Part shown: in pieces, positions 1-9,491 of the stretch
How positions within the stretch are numbered: position 1 is the stretch's first letter
Layout: every line of letters starts with the position of its first letter
Assembly: GCF_028750675.1 (NCBI RefSeq)
Contig: NZ_JAQQPZ010000013.1
Span: 835,753-899,752, forward strand
Reading direction: 5' to 3'
DNA length: 64,000 bases
DNA from: Shewanella metallivivens
GTDB taxonomy: Bacteria; Pseudomonadota; Gammaproteobacteria; Enterobacterales; Shewanellaceae
The notes under the pieces: model-generated
What the model was told of the DNA's origin: nothing
Seen by the model: the letters and a program-made list of their open reading frames with translations, nothing else
The model's database searches: none
Program-made: the position numbers and the translations under genes

Positions 1-85
1 AGTGTAGAGAAACTCAAACAATCAGCTTTCCGAATTATTATTTAATGCCTAATGAAGAATTGGTGCGTTAAATAAACAATTTTTT

Positions 86-203
86 GTCTGGAAACCATAG
101 AGCTGTGGTACCACCTGATCCCATTCCGAACTCAGAAGTGAAACACAGTATCGCCGATGGTAGTGTGGGGTCTCCCCATGTGAGAGTAGGTCATTTCCAG
201 ACG
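86..203 (+). rRNA. rrf: 5S ribosomal RNA
   Basis: The stretch has the classic gammaproteobacterial 5S core (ACCTGATCCCATTCCGAACTC, then AGTGAAAC and GCCGATGGTAGTGTGGGG) and complementary ends GTCTGGAAA / TTTCCAGAC that close helix I. It is about 118 nt, the usual length. The 23S gene should lie just left of the window. A tRNA-Asp follows about 100 nt downstream, so this is the distal end of an rRNA operon. End positions are judged from the terminal helix and could be off by one or two bases. Confidence 0.97.
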
Positions 204-306
204 CCTAATTATCTCGTCAAGAGATGCTCGAAAGAGCAAGTCTCCTAGTGCTGACACACTAGCGACTTAAAAAGCATTTAGCATCCTGCGTAAGCAACTT
301 GCTAAA

Positions 307-383
307 GGAGCGGTAGTTCAGTTGGTTAGAATACCGGCCTGTCACGCCGGGGGTCGCGGGTTCGAGTCCCGTCCGCTCCGCCA
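307..383 (+). tRNA. tRNA-Asp (anticodon GTC)
   Basis: A 77-nt cloverleaf with acceptor arms GGAGCGG / CCGCTCC, D-arm region, anticodon loop CTGTCAC with GTC at 341-343, the T-loop motif GGTTCGAGTCC and an encoded 3' CCA (381-383). It lies directly after the 5S gene and before a rho-independent terminator, so it is most likely the last gene of the rRNA operon. Confidence 0.97.
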
Positions 384-392
384 ATTACATCG

Positions 393-421
393 AAGCCTCG
401 TCTAATGACGAGGCTTTTTTG
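393..421 (+). terminator. Rho-independent terminator of the rRNA-tRNA operon
   Basis: Perfect 9-bp stem AGCCTCGTC / GACGAGGCT with a TAAT loop, followed by six T residues. It begins 10 nt after the tRNA CCA end. Confidence 0.93.
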
Positions 422-584
422 TATGTGAAATTTACCGAATTGAAAAATTGAAAAATTGAATATTGTGGATGTGTAGTTTTCTGCTCTATATAGATGATGC
501 CGTTGAGCTGTCGCGGGCTGGCTTATCATTATGACAAAATGCTTTTTCATCTAGTCGAGGTGCTTTGTTGCACAGAACTAGATA

Positions 585-1496
585 TTAATTATTTAGCTGC
601 TCTCGGTATGGAATACTGCTTTGTGCTCCATGACGGGTAACCGCAATCGATGAGGCTTTATTTGCAAAAATGACCGCCTCTTGAATACTTTTACCTTCAT
701 CTAATGCCACCATTAATGCACCGTTAAATGTATCTCCCGCCGCGACAGTATCTATAGTGTTGACTCTCGGTGCAGGTATTATTTGCCCTTTACCTTGATC
801 ACTGAGATAGGCGCCTTTACTTCCTAGGGTTATAACAACCTTGTTGATGCCTTGTTGATGAAAATAAGCGGCTGCTTTTGAGGCACTTAATTGATCGCTG
901 ACCTCAACTCCTGTTAATGCCAATGCTTCTGTTTCATTGGGTGTGATAATGTCGACTAAACTGAGTATTTCTTTACTCAATACCGCTGCGGGTGCAGGGT
1001 TTAGTATGTTGATGCATTGATGTTGTCTTGCGAGTTGTAATGCCGCTTGAACACTTTCTAATGATGTTTCTAGCTGAATTAACATATAACTTGCTTGTTC
1101 AAATTTAGCTTGCTGTTGTTGAAAGTGTTCTGCAGATAGGTAGGCATTGGCGCCGGGAACAACTCCAATGCTATTTTCACCTTGCTGATTAACAAAAATC
1201 ATCGCTGTACCAGTGCTTTGATTTGCTATTTGGTAGCATCCCTCAAGATCGATTCCATCTGCAGTCCAAGCGTTACGCATCATTGATGCGTTACCGTCAT
1301 CACCGAGTGCTGTTATAAAACTAATGGTTTGTTGTGTGTTACGTAAGCGTGAAGCTGCGACAGCTTGATTTGCTCCCTTACCGCCAAGTTCAAGGTGATA
1401 CTGTTGGCACATTAGGGTTTCACCGGCTTGCGGAAGTTTATCAAAAGTCAGAACATGATCGGCATTAGCGCTACCGACTACCAATAAAGAGCTCAT
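585..1496 (-). CDS. rbsK: Ribokinase (PfkB family)
   Basis: 303 aa, the usual ribokinase length (about 305). It phosphorylates ribose at O5 with ATP in the cytoplasm. The N-terminal VVGSANADHV strand, the substrate-binding motif GGKGANQAV near residues 38-46 and the C-terminal PfkB signature DTVAAGDTFNGAL with catalytic Asp (near 250) are all visible. It lies 51 bp downstream of rihA in the same direction, so the pair would release ribose from nucleosides and then phosphorylate it. No ribose ABC transporter or rbsR lies next to it, so its ribose is probably internal, from RihA. Other PfkB sugar kinases are possible but the fit to RbsK is good. Confidence 0.9.
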   Translation of the reverse strand: MSSLLVVGSANADHVLTFDKLPQAGETLMCQQYHLELGGKGANQAVAASRLRNTQQTISFITALGDDGNASMMRNAWTADGIDLEGCYQIANQSTGTAMIFVNQQGENSIGVVPGANAYLSAEHFQQQQAKFEQASYMLIQLETSLESVQAALQLARQHQCINILNPAPAAVLSKEILSLVDIITPNETEALALTGVEVSDQLSASKAAAYFHQQGINKVVITLGSKGAYLSDQGKGQIIPAPRVNTIDTVAAGDTFNGALMVALDEGKSIQEAVIFANKASSIAVTRHGAQSSIPYREQLNN

Positions 1497-1547
1497 GCTT
1501 ATCCTTTTTTATCATGTAGATATGTAAATTGACATACCATTCTTGGG

Positions 1548-2480
1548 TTAGTAATCGTTTAGGCGCTCTACTATAAAGTCGACAAACCCTTCACGGTTTA
1601 TAGTAAACAGGACTTTGGTATTATGCGGCTTTCCAGTTAATTGATAACGGTCTACAACCGTCATGCCTTGAGTATGTTCGCCTTTGGTTTCAATGCCAAC
1701 CCAACAATCGACGGTGGTAAATAACGATGGGTTTAACAGCCAGGCAATAGTGCATGGGTCATGCAGTGGCGCTCCGGTAAATCCCCATTTAGGATCTCGA
1801 TGATAAATCATAAAGAAATCGAGCAACTCGGCAACACATTGAGCAACAGGGTTACTAATGGCTCTTATACGCTCGATATCTTTATCCATGATTTGGGCTT
1901 CATGGGTAACGTCAAGCCCACACATTACGATTGGAATGCCTGATTTAAACACCATGTCAGCCGCTTCTGGATCGACAAAAATATTAAATTCAGCCGCAGG
2001 GGTCCAATTGCCGACTCCAGCGGCTCCCCCCATTAGTACGATGCTATCAATATTATGATGTAACTCAGGATGTGTTGCTAAAAACAGCGCAATATTGGTT
2101 AAAGGACCTGTGGGGACAAGTGTCACAGGTTGTGGGCTGCTTTTTACTTTTTGTGCCATTAATTCAATGGCTGTTTGATCGACTGGTGCAAATGCTGGGT
2201 CGGGTAACTTAGGGCCATCAAGGCCAGACTCACCGTGGACGTTATCTGCAATAATTAAATCGCGAGCCAAAGGTTTAGGTGCTCCGGCAGCCACGGGTAT
2301 ATCATGTCGGCCTAGTAAGGTGAGTACGCGTAACGCATTATTTAAGGTTTTATCAGGAGTTTGGTTACCCGCACTGGTTGTTACAGCAAGGACATCAAGT
2401 TTGTCTGAGCTTAATGCTAAAATGAGTGAGATTGCATCATCATGGCCCGGATCGCAATCGAGGATAACTGGACGTTTCAT
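1548..2480 (-). CDS. rihA: Pyrimidine-specific ribonucleoside hydrolase, RihA type
   Basis: 310 aa, close to E. coli RihA (311). It hydrolyses the N-glycosidic bond of nucleosides, chiefly pyrimidine ones in the RihA group, to free base and ribose. The Ca2+-binding motif DCDPGHDDA is at residues 8-16. The [13 protein letters not shown] block and the [18 protein letters not shown] loop follow closely the E. coli RihA sequence as I remember it, and the active-site region [11 protein letters not shown] lies near residues 240-250. It is the promoter-proximal gene of a two-gene unit with rbsK. The start is the ATG at 2478-2480, preceded by AAGGAAATT on the coding strand, a reasonable ribosome binding site. 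Confidence 0.93.
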   Translation of the reverse strand: MKRPVILDCDPGHDDAISLILALSSDKLDVLAVTTSAGNQTPDKTLNNALRVLTLLGRHDIPVAAGAPKPLARDLIIADNVHGESGLDGPKLPDPAFAPVDQTAIELMAQKVKSSPQPVTLVPTGPLTNIALFLATHPELHHNIDSIVLMGGAAGVGNWTPAAEFNIFVDPEAADMVFKSGIPIVMCGLDVTHEAQIMDKDIERIRAISNPVAQCVAELLDFFMIYHRDPKWGFTGAPLHDPCTIAWLLNPSLFTTVDCWVGIETKGEHTQGMTVVDRYQLTGKPHNTKVLFTINREGFVDFIVERLNDY

Positions 2481-2721
2481 TGGTAATTTCCTTATTTTGT
2501 AGTGGGTCTACTGTACCACTTTGATAGTTGTCGGTTTAATGCTTGAAAACTGAAAATGTGATCTAATATACGCCGCTATAGTCGTTGTGAAAAAACATTA
2601 CCGCTAACTTGCCTTAGGTGGTTTGTTGTTTCAATTAATACTGTACGAATAATGTCATTAATCATGTTTATATGACGTTGTTTTTTAAAATAATCTGTAG
2701 TTATAATCAGTAGGAATAATT

Positions 2722-2973
2722 ATGAATTGCCGTTTAGGTTGTGGTGCGTGCTGCATTGCCCCCTCAATTACGAGTCCCATTCCAGGGATGCCAAGTGGCA
2801 AACCTGCTGGGGTACGTTGTATTCAATTAAATGACGACAATTTATGTAAGATTTTCGGTCAGCCTGAACGACCAGATGTGTGCGCTGAATTTGCTGCCAA
2901 TATTGATGTCTGCGGTACGACAAATGAGCAAGCTTTATGGTTGATCACTGATTTAGAGTCTTCAACATGTTAA
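2722..2973 (+). CDS. YkgJ-family cysteine cluster protein
   Basis: 83 aa. Eight of the residues are Cys, including the N-terminal pattern CRLGCGACC, then C33, C42, C54, C64 and C83. This is the signature of the small YkgJ (CxxCxxCC) family, thought to chelate zinc or iron. Biochemical function is not established. It lies 35 bp upstream of nsrR in the same direction with no terminator between, so the two are probably co-transcribed; a metal-cluster link to the Fe-S regulator NsrR is an inference from context only. Confidence 0.85.
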   Translation: MNCRLGCGACCIAPSITSPIPGMPSGKPAGVRCIQLNDDNLCKIFGQPERPDVCAEFAANIDVCGTTNEQALWLITDLESSTC

Positions 2974-3008
2974 TCTGTAGCAATTATTTACTTTGGATAC
3001 TTTAGATT

Positions 3009-3464
3009 ATGCAACTGACTCGATATACAGACTTTGGTATACGTATTTTAATGTACCTTGCTGTGCAACCTGAGCGCGAAAACTTGTTTCGCATTGCTGA
3101 GGTAACGAGTGTATTCGACTTGTCATCTAACCATGTGGCTAAAATTGTTCATCAATTGGGTCGATTAGGTTATTTACACACTATTCGGGGTAAAAGTGGT
3201 GGATTTAAACTGGCAAAAACTGCCAGTGAGCTCAACTTAGGCCAGCTGGTGCGTGACTTAGAGCATTCACTCGCCCCCATTGATTGTGAATCGCCATATT
3301 GCCGTTTTACCCCTATTTGTAAACTGAGAGGGGTTTTAGCGCAGGCTGTTTCGGCGTATTTGGCTGTATTAGATCAATATACTTTAGCTGATATCGTGGC
3401 CAACAAAGACGACCTATTAGCATCTTTACCAGATTTATCTATTTCAGTGTTGCAGTTGGATTAG
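3009..3464 (+). CDS. nsrR: Nitric oxide-sensing Rrf2 repressor NsrR
   Basis: 151 aa, slightly longer than E. coli NsrR (141). N-terminal winged helix (residues 1-60, MQLTRYTDFGIRILMYLA) followed by the Fe-S ligands C93, C98 and C104, the CX4CX5C spacing of NsrR, in the context IDCESPYCRFTPICKL. In the family the cluster reacts with NO and repression of NO-detoxification genes is lifted. No hmp or hcp target lies in the window, so its regulon is elsewhere. Its 3' end overlaps the convergent yibQ gene by 26 bp. Confidence 0.9.
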   Translation: MQLTRYTDFGIRILMYLAVQPERENLFRIAEVTSVFDLSSNHVAKIVHQLGRLGYLHTIRGKSGGFKLAKTASELNLGQLVRDLEHSLAPIDCESPYCRFTPICKLRGVLAQAVSAYLAVLDQYTLADIVANKDDLLASLPDLSISVLQLD

Positions 3465-4197
3465 CCTGACTTGTGGTGGCAATATTGATGTCATCAAACA
3501 ATTGTGATGTTTGAACTAGCACAATGCCATTGGCTTCTAAACGAGCCAAATTTGTACGTAAGAATCGAATCGTTTCAGGATAAGGATGAGCAATAGCAAC
3601 TAACTTACCTTGCTGTTTAGTTCGCTCTATTATCAGGTTAAATTGTTTTTCTAACCCACGCTGGCTAACGTCATTATCTAAAAATACATTTCTTCTTAAC
3701 AATGGAACACCCAATTGATTGGCGGTATCGCTTGCCTTGGTATATTTGGTTGTCACACTGTCGACAAAAAATAATTGTTGTTGCTTTAAACTTTGCATGA
3801 CCCAAAGCATCGGGTCGTCCATTTGGGTTAATAGGCTTCCCATATGGTTATTAGCTCCTTTGGCGAAAGGGATACTATTGAAGGCTGCTTGTAATTGTTG
3901 CTTTATTTGCGTTTCGCTCATTTCATTGGTTAATCCGCCAGGACCTAAGGCTTTACCGTTCAATGCTTGCATGGGCAGATGCAACATGATTTCGTGGCCT
4001 TTTTGGTGGCCATCATTCGCCAGTTTTTGGCCGAGCGGAGTATGAGGGAGTACTGACAAGGTGATATTTGCAGGCAATGTTAATGCTGCTTCGTCAGTGA
4101 GTCTATAACCAATATCGTCGATGATAATGGCTAGCTTGGCGGCGTTTGCGGGTAACAAACCGCATAAGTAAATGAAAAAAATTAATAGAATTCGCAC
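3439..4197 (-). CDS. yibQ: Divergent polysaccharide deacetylase family protein (YibQ-like)
   Basis: 252 aa, exported. A short signal peptide (MRILLIFFIYLCGLLPANA, cleavage near residue 19) precedes a divergent polysaccharide deacetylase domain: KLAIIIDDIGY, a HEIMLHLPM strand and the NNHMGS and VAIAHPYPET motifs. The family is related to NodB-type deacetylases, but substrate and activity are not established. It is the third gene of a gpmM-envC-yibQ order that is also found in E. coli, which suggests a cell-envelope role. The start is GTG with a weak ribosome binding site, so a different start is possible, although this one gives a sensible signal peptide. Confidence 0.85.
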   Translation of the reverse strand: MRILLIFFIYLCGLLPANAAKLAIIIDDIGYRLTDEAALTLPANITLSVLPHTPLGQKLANDGHQKGHEIMLHLPMQALNGKALGPGGLTNEMSETQIKQQLQAAFNSIPFAKGANNHMGSLLTQMDDPMLWVMQSLKQQQLFFVDSVTTKYTKASDTANQLGVPLLRRNVFLDNDVSQRGLEKQFNLIIERTKQQGKLVAIAHPYPETIRFLRTNLARLEANGIVLVQTSQLFDDINIATTSQANPTATLK

Positions 4198-4320
4198 AGT
4201 TTAGCTTATCTTTTTATGAGTTATTGTGTGTTGTTTATATCATGCTAACAAACCGATTATAGGCATACTTAATGGACTTGATACAGTGCTATTTGGGCTC
4301 AGAAGTCACGAATAATACCA

Positions 4321-5451
4321 CTAACGACAATAATAGGCAGGGTCGACCGCTTTGCCTTTGTTACGGATTTCAAAGTACAGTCCGGGTTCGCTTTGCCCAC
4401 CAGAGCTACCTACCAAAGCAATCGAGTCACCACTTTTGACCATATCCCCAGGCTGTTTTAATAAGGTTTGTGCGTGGCCATATAGGCTCATATAACCTTT
4501 ACCATGATCGATCACCAATACCATACCAAAGCCACGAAGCCAGTCAGCATAAATGACTTTACCTGATGCCACAGCATGAATGTTTTGCCCTTCTGGCGCG
4601 GCTAATACGCTGCCTTTCCAGACGATTTGTCCTGAACGGCTGCTGCCAAATCGTTTACTCATACGGCCTTTTGTTGGCCACTTTAACTTACCGCGCAAAT
4701 TGGCTAAACCGTCCATTGTTGGATTGGCTTGAGCAGTTACCATGGCTTGCTGAATAATACGCTTTAAACTAGCTTCTTCAATTTGTAGCTGTTCGAGCTC
4801 AGCGCCTTTGCTTGACAAGGTGCGCTGTAATTGTGTGAGGGTTTGTTTACGTTGATCTTGTTCTTTAGATAACAGCTGCGCCTGCTTTTTTTGTTCGAGC
4901 ACTAATGCATTGAGCTTTTGTTGTGAGGTGACTTGTTGTTGCTTCACTTTATCTAAGTCAATGCTGGTTTGTTTTAGCTGTTTAATCGCTTTAATACGGG
5001 CGTCATTTAAAAATTGGTAATACGCCAGCATGCGCTCAACGGTTGCCGGGTTTTGCTGATTAAGCATCATTTTGGTGTAGTCATGATTGCCGGCAAGGTA
5101 AGCACTGGATAGCTGTTCTGATAAGGTTTCCTGCTGACTACTTTTGAGGCTAGCGAGTTCGGCTTGTTGTTTGTCCAATTCGCGTAATTTAGTATTGATC
5201 GCAGCGAGTGAGGCTTGAGACTGATTGACTTTTTGAGCTGCTTTGGCAATGGCTTGTTCGTCACTTTTTAATAAGTTAATCAGTTTTTCACGCTGTTTAG
5301 CGGTATCTTTAAGTGAGTTTTGCTGTTGGTTTATTTGCGCTTGAATAGATTTTAATGCCGATTGACGAGAAGCCAAATCAGCACTGTTTACCATAAATGA
5401 AAGGATTAGAAAGCCAGCAATTATGCTGGCTTTAACAAATAAACGAGTCAT
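4321..5451 (-). CDS. envC: Murein hydrolase activator EnvC
   Basis: 376 aa from the ATG; a GTG one codon upstream (5454) is an alternative. Signal peptide (residues 1-25), a long Gln/Lys-rich coiled coil (about 28-240) and a C-terminal LytM/M23 domain (about 255-376, KRFGSSRSGQIVWKGSVLAA to the end). In E. coli, EnvC is recruited by FtsEX and activates the amidases AmiA and AmiB at the septum. The LytM metal site is degenerate: the usual HxH strand reads LYFEI, so it should be a non-enzymatic activator, as is known for EnvC. It is 10-14 bp downstream of gpmM. Confidence 0.92.
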   Translation of the reverse strand: MTRLFVKASIIAGFLILSFMVNSADLASRQSALKSIQAQINQQQNSLKDTAKQREKLINLLKSDEQAIAKAAQKVNQSQASLAAINTKLRELDKQQAELASLKSSQQETLSEQLSSAYLAGNHDYTKMMLNQQNPATVERMLAYYQFLNDARIKAIKQLKQTSIDLDKVKQQQVTSQQKLNALVLEQKKQAQLLSKEQDQRKQTLTQLQRTLSSKGAELEQLQIEEASLKRIIQQAMVTAQANPTMDGLANLRGKLKWPTKGRMSKRFGSSRSGQIVWKGSVLAAPEGQNIHAVASGKVIYADWLRGFGMVLVIDHGKGYMSLYGHAQTLLKQPGDMVKSGDSIALVGSSGGQSEPGLYFEIRNKGKAVDPAYYCR

Positions 5452-5464
5452 CACGAGTTAATGT

Positions 5465-7006
5465 TTACTCTTTAAGGTCAATAATACAGCGTCCGCTCAT
5501 TTCTTCCGGGATGCTTTGGCCCATCAAGGTTAACATAGTTGGCGCGATATCGCTCAAGCGTCCACCATCTTTTATTGTGGCGTCACGGCCTACATAAATA
5601 AACGGTACTAACTCGCTCGTATGTGCCGTATGAGCTTGACCTGTTGATGAGTCCGTCATTTGTTCAGCATTACCATGGTCGGCGGTAATTAAGCACTCAC
5701 CGTCTACTTTCGCTAATGCCTCAACCACTCGGCCAATACAGGCATCGACGGCCTCACAGGCTTTAACCGCGGCATCAAAATTACCCGTGTGGCCAACCAT
5801 ATCGCCATTAGGGTAGTTACAAATAATCACATCGTATTTGCTTGACTCAATTGCGGCAACGAGTTTATCTGTAAGTTCTGTTGAGCTCATTTCTGGTTGT
5901 AAGTCGTATGTAGCCACTTTAGGCGACTGGATTAAAATACGATCTTCGCCTTCAAATGGCTCTTCTTTGCCGCCATTAAAGAAAAATGTCACATGAGCAT
6001 ATTTTTCAGTTTCTGAAATACGTAACTGAGTTTTACCCTGGTTTTGCAACGTTTCACCAAGGGTGTTCACTAAGTCTTCAGACGGGTAAGCTACTGCTGC
6101 GTTTATGTCACCTGCGTATTCAGTTAGCATCACAAAATCGACTTTTGGGGTTTTATTACGAACAAAACCGTCAAAATCGGGGTTCACGAAACAACGGGTA
6201 ATTTGGCGAGCACGGTCGGCACGGAAATTCATAAAAATGAGTGCATCGTTGTCGTTTAATTCTGCGACTTGACCTTGATCATCAGTAATAGTCGATGCAG
6301 CAACAAACTCATCGTTTTCATCACGAGCATAAGCAGCTTCTAAGGCTTCAGGTGCACCGCTGTAGCTAAACTTGCCTTTACCTTCTGTGATTAATTCATA
6401 GGCTTGTGATACACGATCCCAGCGGTTATCACGGTCCATTGCAAAGTAACGACCAATAATTGATGCTGTACGACCATGGCCTAATGATGCAAACAGTTCG
6501 TCAAAATGCACTAAGCTATTTTTAGCGCTGCGCGGAGGCGTGTCACGGCCATCTAAAAATGCGTGTAAGTACACTTTAGTTGCACCACGTTCAACGGCCA
6601 TACGGCACATTGCCTCAATGTGCTCTTCGTGACTGTGTACGCCACCAGGAGACAATAGCCCCATGATGTGAACCGCACCATTAGCCGCAATAGCATTGTC
6701 TACAGCATCACAAAGCGCTTGGTTTTTTTCAAATTCATGATCGGCAATGGCTTTGCTAATGCGAGTCAGTTCTTGATACACAATTCGGCCAGAACCGATA
6801 TTAATATGGCCAACTTCAGAGTTACCCATTTGGCCGTCTGGTAAACCCACATCAATACCAGAGCCAGAAATTAAGCTGTGAGGATATTGTGCATTTAGCT
6901 TATCTAACACTGGAGTGTTTGCATGAAAAACCGCATTGTCTTGCGGATCTTCACGGTAACCCCAGCCATCGAGGATAAGTAATGCTAAAGGACGTTTCTG
7001 AGTCAT
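5465..7006 (-). CDS. gpmI: 2,3-bisphosphoglycerate-independent phosphoglycerate mutase
   Basis: 513 aa from the ATG at 7004-7006 (E. coli GpmM is 514). It interconverts 3- and 2-phosphoglycerate using two Mn2+ ions. The metal-ligand motif ILDGWGYRE with D14, the phosphoserine motif QMGNSEVGH (S63), the [14 protein letters not shown] block and [11 protein letters not shown] are all present. An in-frame TTG lies six bases upstream, but the AAAAGG ribosome binding site is 9 nt from the ATG and only 3 nt from the TTG, which decides for the ATG. It is the first gene of the gpmM-envC-yibQ operon, divergent from yibN. Confidence 0.96.
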   Translation of the reverse strand: MTQKRPLALLILDGWGYREDPQDNAVFHANTPVLDKLNAQYPHSLISGSGIDVGLPDGQMGNSEVGHINIGSGRIVYQELTRISKAIADHEFEKNQALCDAVDNAIAANGAVHIMGLLSPGGVHSHEEHIEAMCRMAVERGATKVYLHAFLDGRDTPPRSAKNSLVHFDELFASLGHGRTASIIGRYFAMDRDNRWDRVSQAYELITEGKGKFSYSGAPEALEAAYARDENDEFVAASTITDDQGQVAELNDNDALIFMNFRADRARQITRCFVNPDFDGFVRNKTPKVDFVMLTEYAGDINAAVAYPSEDLVNTLGETLQNQGKTQLRISETEKYAHVTFFFNGGKEEPFEGEDRILIQSPKVATYDLQPEMSSTELTDKLVAAIESSKYDVIICNYPNGDMVGHTGNFDAAVKACEAVDACIGRVVEALAKVDGECLITADHGNAEQMTDSSTGQAHTAHTSELVPFIYVGRDATIKDGGRLSDIAPTMLTLMGQSIPEEMSGRCIIDLKE

Positions 7007-7246
7007 TTGCAAGTACCTTTTAAGTTAAAAATAGAAGTGTTATAAAATTTCAATTGTATGAATATTACTACTTATCGATAGCGTGCAAAAGGCATATAGC
7101 TTTGAAGATATAACTAAAGCATTCATTAAAGCGGTGCGAGTCACGAATAAACGCGTTATTTAGGCGTTTCACTAATGAAAACTGCCTAGCAAAACGATAT
7201 ACTCGGTGGCATCTCATCTTAGCCATTGTCAGAGAAATCAGTAATT

Positions 7247-7681
7247 ATGCAAGAGTACATGGAATTTTTTAAAGCTAACCCAATGTTAAGTTTAGCGTGG
7301 GTCGGTTTGTTTGTAGCGCTTGTTGTTAGCGTTATTAAGTCGGGTACATCTAAAGTAAAAAATGTCAGCCATCAAGAATTAACCTTAATGGTTAACAAGC
7401 AAGATGCCAAAGTGGTTGATGTACGCGGAAAAGAAGAATTTAAGAAAGGGCACATTGTAGATGCATTAAATGTGACCTTGTCTGAAATTAAAAATAATCA
7501 AGTATCAAGCCTTGAAAAATTTAAATCTAGCCCCATTATACTTGTATGTAACTCAGGTATGACATCGTCACAAGCAGCTCAACTCCTTATTAAACAAGGT
7601 TTTGAAAACGTGTCTAACCTTAAAGGTGGCATGGGCGAATGGCAGGGTGCAAATTTACCCGTAGTTAAAAGTAAGCGTTAA
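7247..7681 (+). CDS. yibN: Membrane-anchored rhodanese-like protein (YibN)
   Basis: 144 aa. One N-terminal transmembrane helix (about residues 12-30, LSLAWVGLFVALVVSVI) and a rhodanese domain (about 38-138) facing the cytoplasm. It has a Cys in the catalytic loop (ILVCNSGMTSSQ), so sulfur transfer is chemically possible, unlike E. coli YibN, where I recall the loop lacking that Cys. The ATG at 7247 is preferred over an upstream TTG (7226) because MQEYMEFFKANPMLSLAW aligns with the E. coli N-terminus. It precedes secB and gpsA, the same order as in E. coli. Confidence 0.88.
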   Translation: MQEYMEFFKANPMLSLAWVGLFVALVVSVIKSGTSKVKNVSHQELTLMVNKQDAKVVDVRGKEEFKKGHIVDALNVTLSEIKNNQVSSLEKFKSSPIILVCNSGMTSSQAAQLLIKQGFENVSNLKGGMGEWQGANLPVVKSKR

Positions 7682-7700
7682 TCACGCGACTAAATATACA

Positions 7701-7736
7701 CAGTGTTAACGAATTGGGAATGCGCTAACACTGTTT
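7701..7736 (+). terminator. Candidate hairpin between yibN and secB
   Basis: Inverted repeat CAGTGTTA / TAACACTG with a 17-nt loop, followed by a short T run (GTTTATC). The loop is long and the T run weak, so termination would be partial at best. Confidence 0.45.
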
Positions 7737-7881
7737 ATCAACAAGATTTTGTTGAATATTTTAGCAAAATCAACTTTACGGGATAGCACTAACGATAGGT
7801 CAATCGATTGATTATTAGTTGCGAAAGCCCAACACAATTAGCTGCAAAGAAAAGCTAAATAACACATATAGGTAGGAAATT

Positions 7882-8355
7882 ATGGCTGAAGTCGCAAACA
7901 ACGAAGCACAAGCACCACAGTTCAATATTCAGCGTATTTATACAAAGGATTTGTCTTTTGAAACGCCAAATAGCCCAGCTGTTTTCCAAAAAGAATGGAA
8001 CCCAGAAGTAAAGCTAGACTTAGACACTCGTAGCAACAAACTGACTGACGACACGTTCGAAGTGATTTTATCTCTTACTGTTACCGCTAAAAATGGCGAA
8101 GAAACAGCATTCTTATGTGAAGTTCAACAAGCGGGTATCTTTTCTATCTCTGGTTTAACTGAACCACAACTAGCTCATTCTTTAGGTGCATACTGCCCTA
8201 ACGTATTGTTCCCATACGCACGTGAATTAGTGGGCAACTTAGTGGGTCGTGGTACGTTCCCACAACTAAACCTAGCACCAGTCAATTTTGACGCACTATT
8301 TGCTCAGTACGTTCAACAGCGTCAAGCTGCTGCAACTGAAGAAGCAACAGCATAG
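7882..8355 (+). CDS. secB: Protein-export chaperone SecB
   Basis: 157 aa (E. coli 155). It is a cytoplasmic homotetramer that keeps preproteins unfolded and delivers them to SecA. The N-terminal [22 protein letters not shown] and the [19 protein letters not shown] segment are hallmarks of SecB. The start ATG follows GGTAGGAAATT, a good ribosome binding site. gpsA begins 3 bp after the stop, so the two are translationally linked, the same order as in E. coli. Confidence 0.97.
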   Translation: MAEVANNEAQAPQFNIQRIYTKDLSFETPNSPAVFQKEWNPEVKLDLDTRSNKLTDDTFEVILSLTVTAKNGEETAFLCEVQQAGIFSISGLTEPQLAHSLGAYCPNVLFPYARELVGNLVGRGTFPQLNLAPVNFDALFAQYVQQRQAAATEEATA

Positions 8356-8358
8356 TTT

Positions 8359-9375
8359 ATGAGTAACACTGCCGAAATTACGGTATTAGGGGCGGGGTCT
8401 TATGGCACCGCCCTTGCTATTTCTTTGGCGAGCAACGGTCATAAGACGTTGCTTTGGGGACATGATCCTAAAAGCATGCAAGTGTTAGCTGATCATCGTT
8501 GCAACGAACGGTTTTTACCGGGTATTCCGTTTCCGGATTGTTTAGCAATTGAACCAGATTTAGGTAAAGCACTCGCCGCCAGTAAAAATATTTTAGTGGT
8601 AGTGCCAAGTCATGTGTTTGGTGATGTACTCAAACAAGCTAAACCGTTATTGCGCAAAGATGCACGCATTGTATGGGCAACCAAAGGGCTAGAGCCTGAA
8701 ACTGGCCGCCTTTTACAAGATGTTGCTCGTGAGCAGTTGGGTGAGCAATACCCATTAGCGGTATTGTCTGGACCGACTTTTGCTAAAGAATTAGCCGCAG
8801 GTTTACCTACTGCCATTTCGGTAGCAGGCACATGCCCTCAGTTTACTCACGACCTAGTCGAGTTACTCCACAGCCCCAAACGATTACGCGTTTATGCCAA
8901 CGACGACTTTACTGGTTTACAGTTAGGCGGCGCGGTTAAAAACGTTATCGCCATTGGTGCGGGCATGTCAGACGGTATCGGTTTTGGTGCCAATGCGCGT
9001 ACAGCATTAATTACCCGTGGACTCGTTGAGTTAAGCCGTTTAGGTGAAGCGCTAGGTGCTGATGCGTCAACCTTTATTGGTATGGCTGGTTTAGGTGATT
9101 TGGTACTAACATGTACCGACAACCAATCGCGTAATCGCCGCTTTGGTTTGGCCCTAGGCCAAGGTAAAGATGTGATGACCGCACAAGATGAAATTGGCCA
9201 AGTGGTTGAAGGTTACCGTAACACCAAAGAAGTGTTTACTTTAGCTAAACGCCTCGGGGTAGAAATGCCCATCACAGAGCAAATCTATCAAGTGTTGTAC
9301 CAGGGCAAAGCACCTGTTGAAGCGGCAAAAGAGTTACTGAGTCGAGATAAAAAGTCAGAGACACTCAAAAAATAG
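8359..9375 (+). CDS. gpsA: NAD(P)+ glycerol-3-phosphate dehydrogenase
   Basis: 338 aa (E. coli 339). It reduces dihydroxyacetone phosphate to sn-glycerol-3-phosphate for phospholipid synthesis. N-terminal Rossmann motif [12 protein letters not shown], then [14 protein letters not shown], the [11 protein letters not shown] block, the catalytic Lys region [17 protein letters not shown] and [17 protein letters not shown]. It follows secB by 3 bp and ends before a strong terminator. Confidence 0.96.
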   Translation: MSNTAEITVLGAGSYGTALAISLASNGHKTLLWGHDPKSMQVLADHRCNERFLPGIPFPDCLAIEPDLGKALAASKNILVVVPSHVFGDVLKQAKPLLRKDARIVWATKGLEPETGRLLQDVAREQLGEQYPLAVLSGPTFAKELAAGLPTAISVAGTCPQFTHDLVELLHSPKRLRVYANDDFTGLQLGGAVKNVIAIGAGMSDGIGFGANARTALITRGLVELSRLGEALGADASTFIGMAGLGDLVLTCTDNQSRNRRFGLALGQGKDVMTAQDEIGQVVEGYRNTKEVFTLAKRLGVEMPITEQIYQVLYQGKAPVEAAKELLSRDKKSETLKK

Positions 9376-9413
9376 TGTGTCACAACGGCTAAGTAAACTG
9401 TGAATACATAATA

Positions 9414-9442
9414 AAAAGGATGCTAAAATAGCATCCTTTTTT
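9414..9442 (+). terminator. Rho-independent terminator after gpsA
   Basis: Stem AAAAGGATGCT / AGCATCCTTTT with an AAAAT loop and a T6 tract. Confidence 0.92.
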
Positions 9443-9491
9443 GCATTTATGCGCAACGTAAATCATCAATTCAAATTGTGTGGAGTAAAGC

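Noticed and set aside
326..550. A 74-codon minus-strand frame over the tRNA-Asp gene
   Set aside because: It is the antisense of the tRNA; the GADGTRTRDP string is a known false protein arising from tRNA genes.
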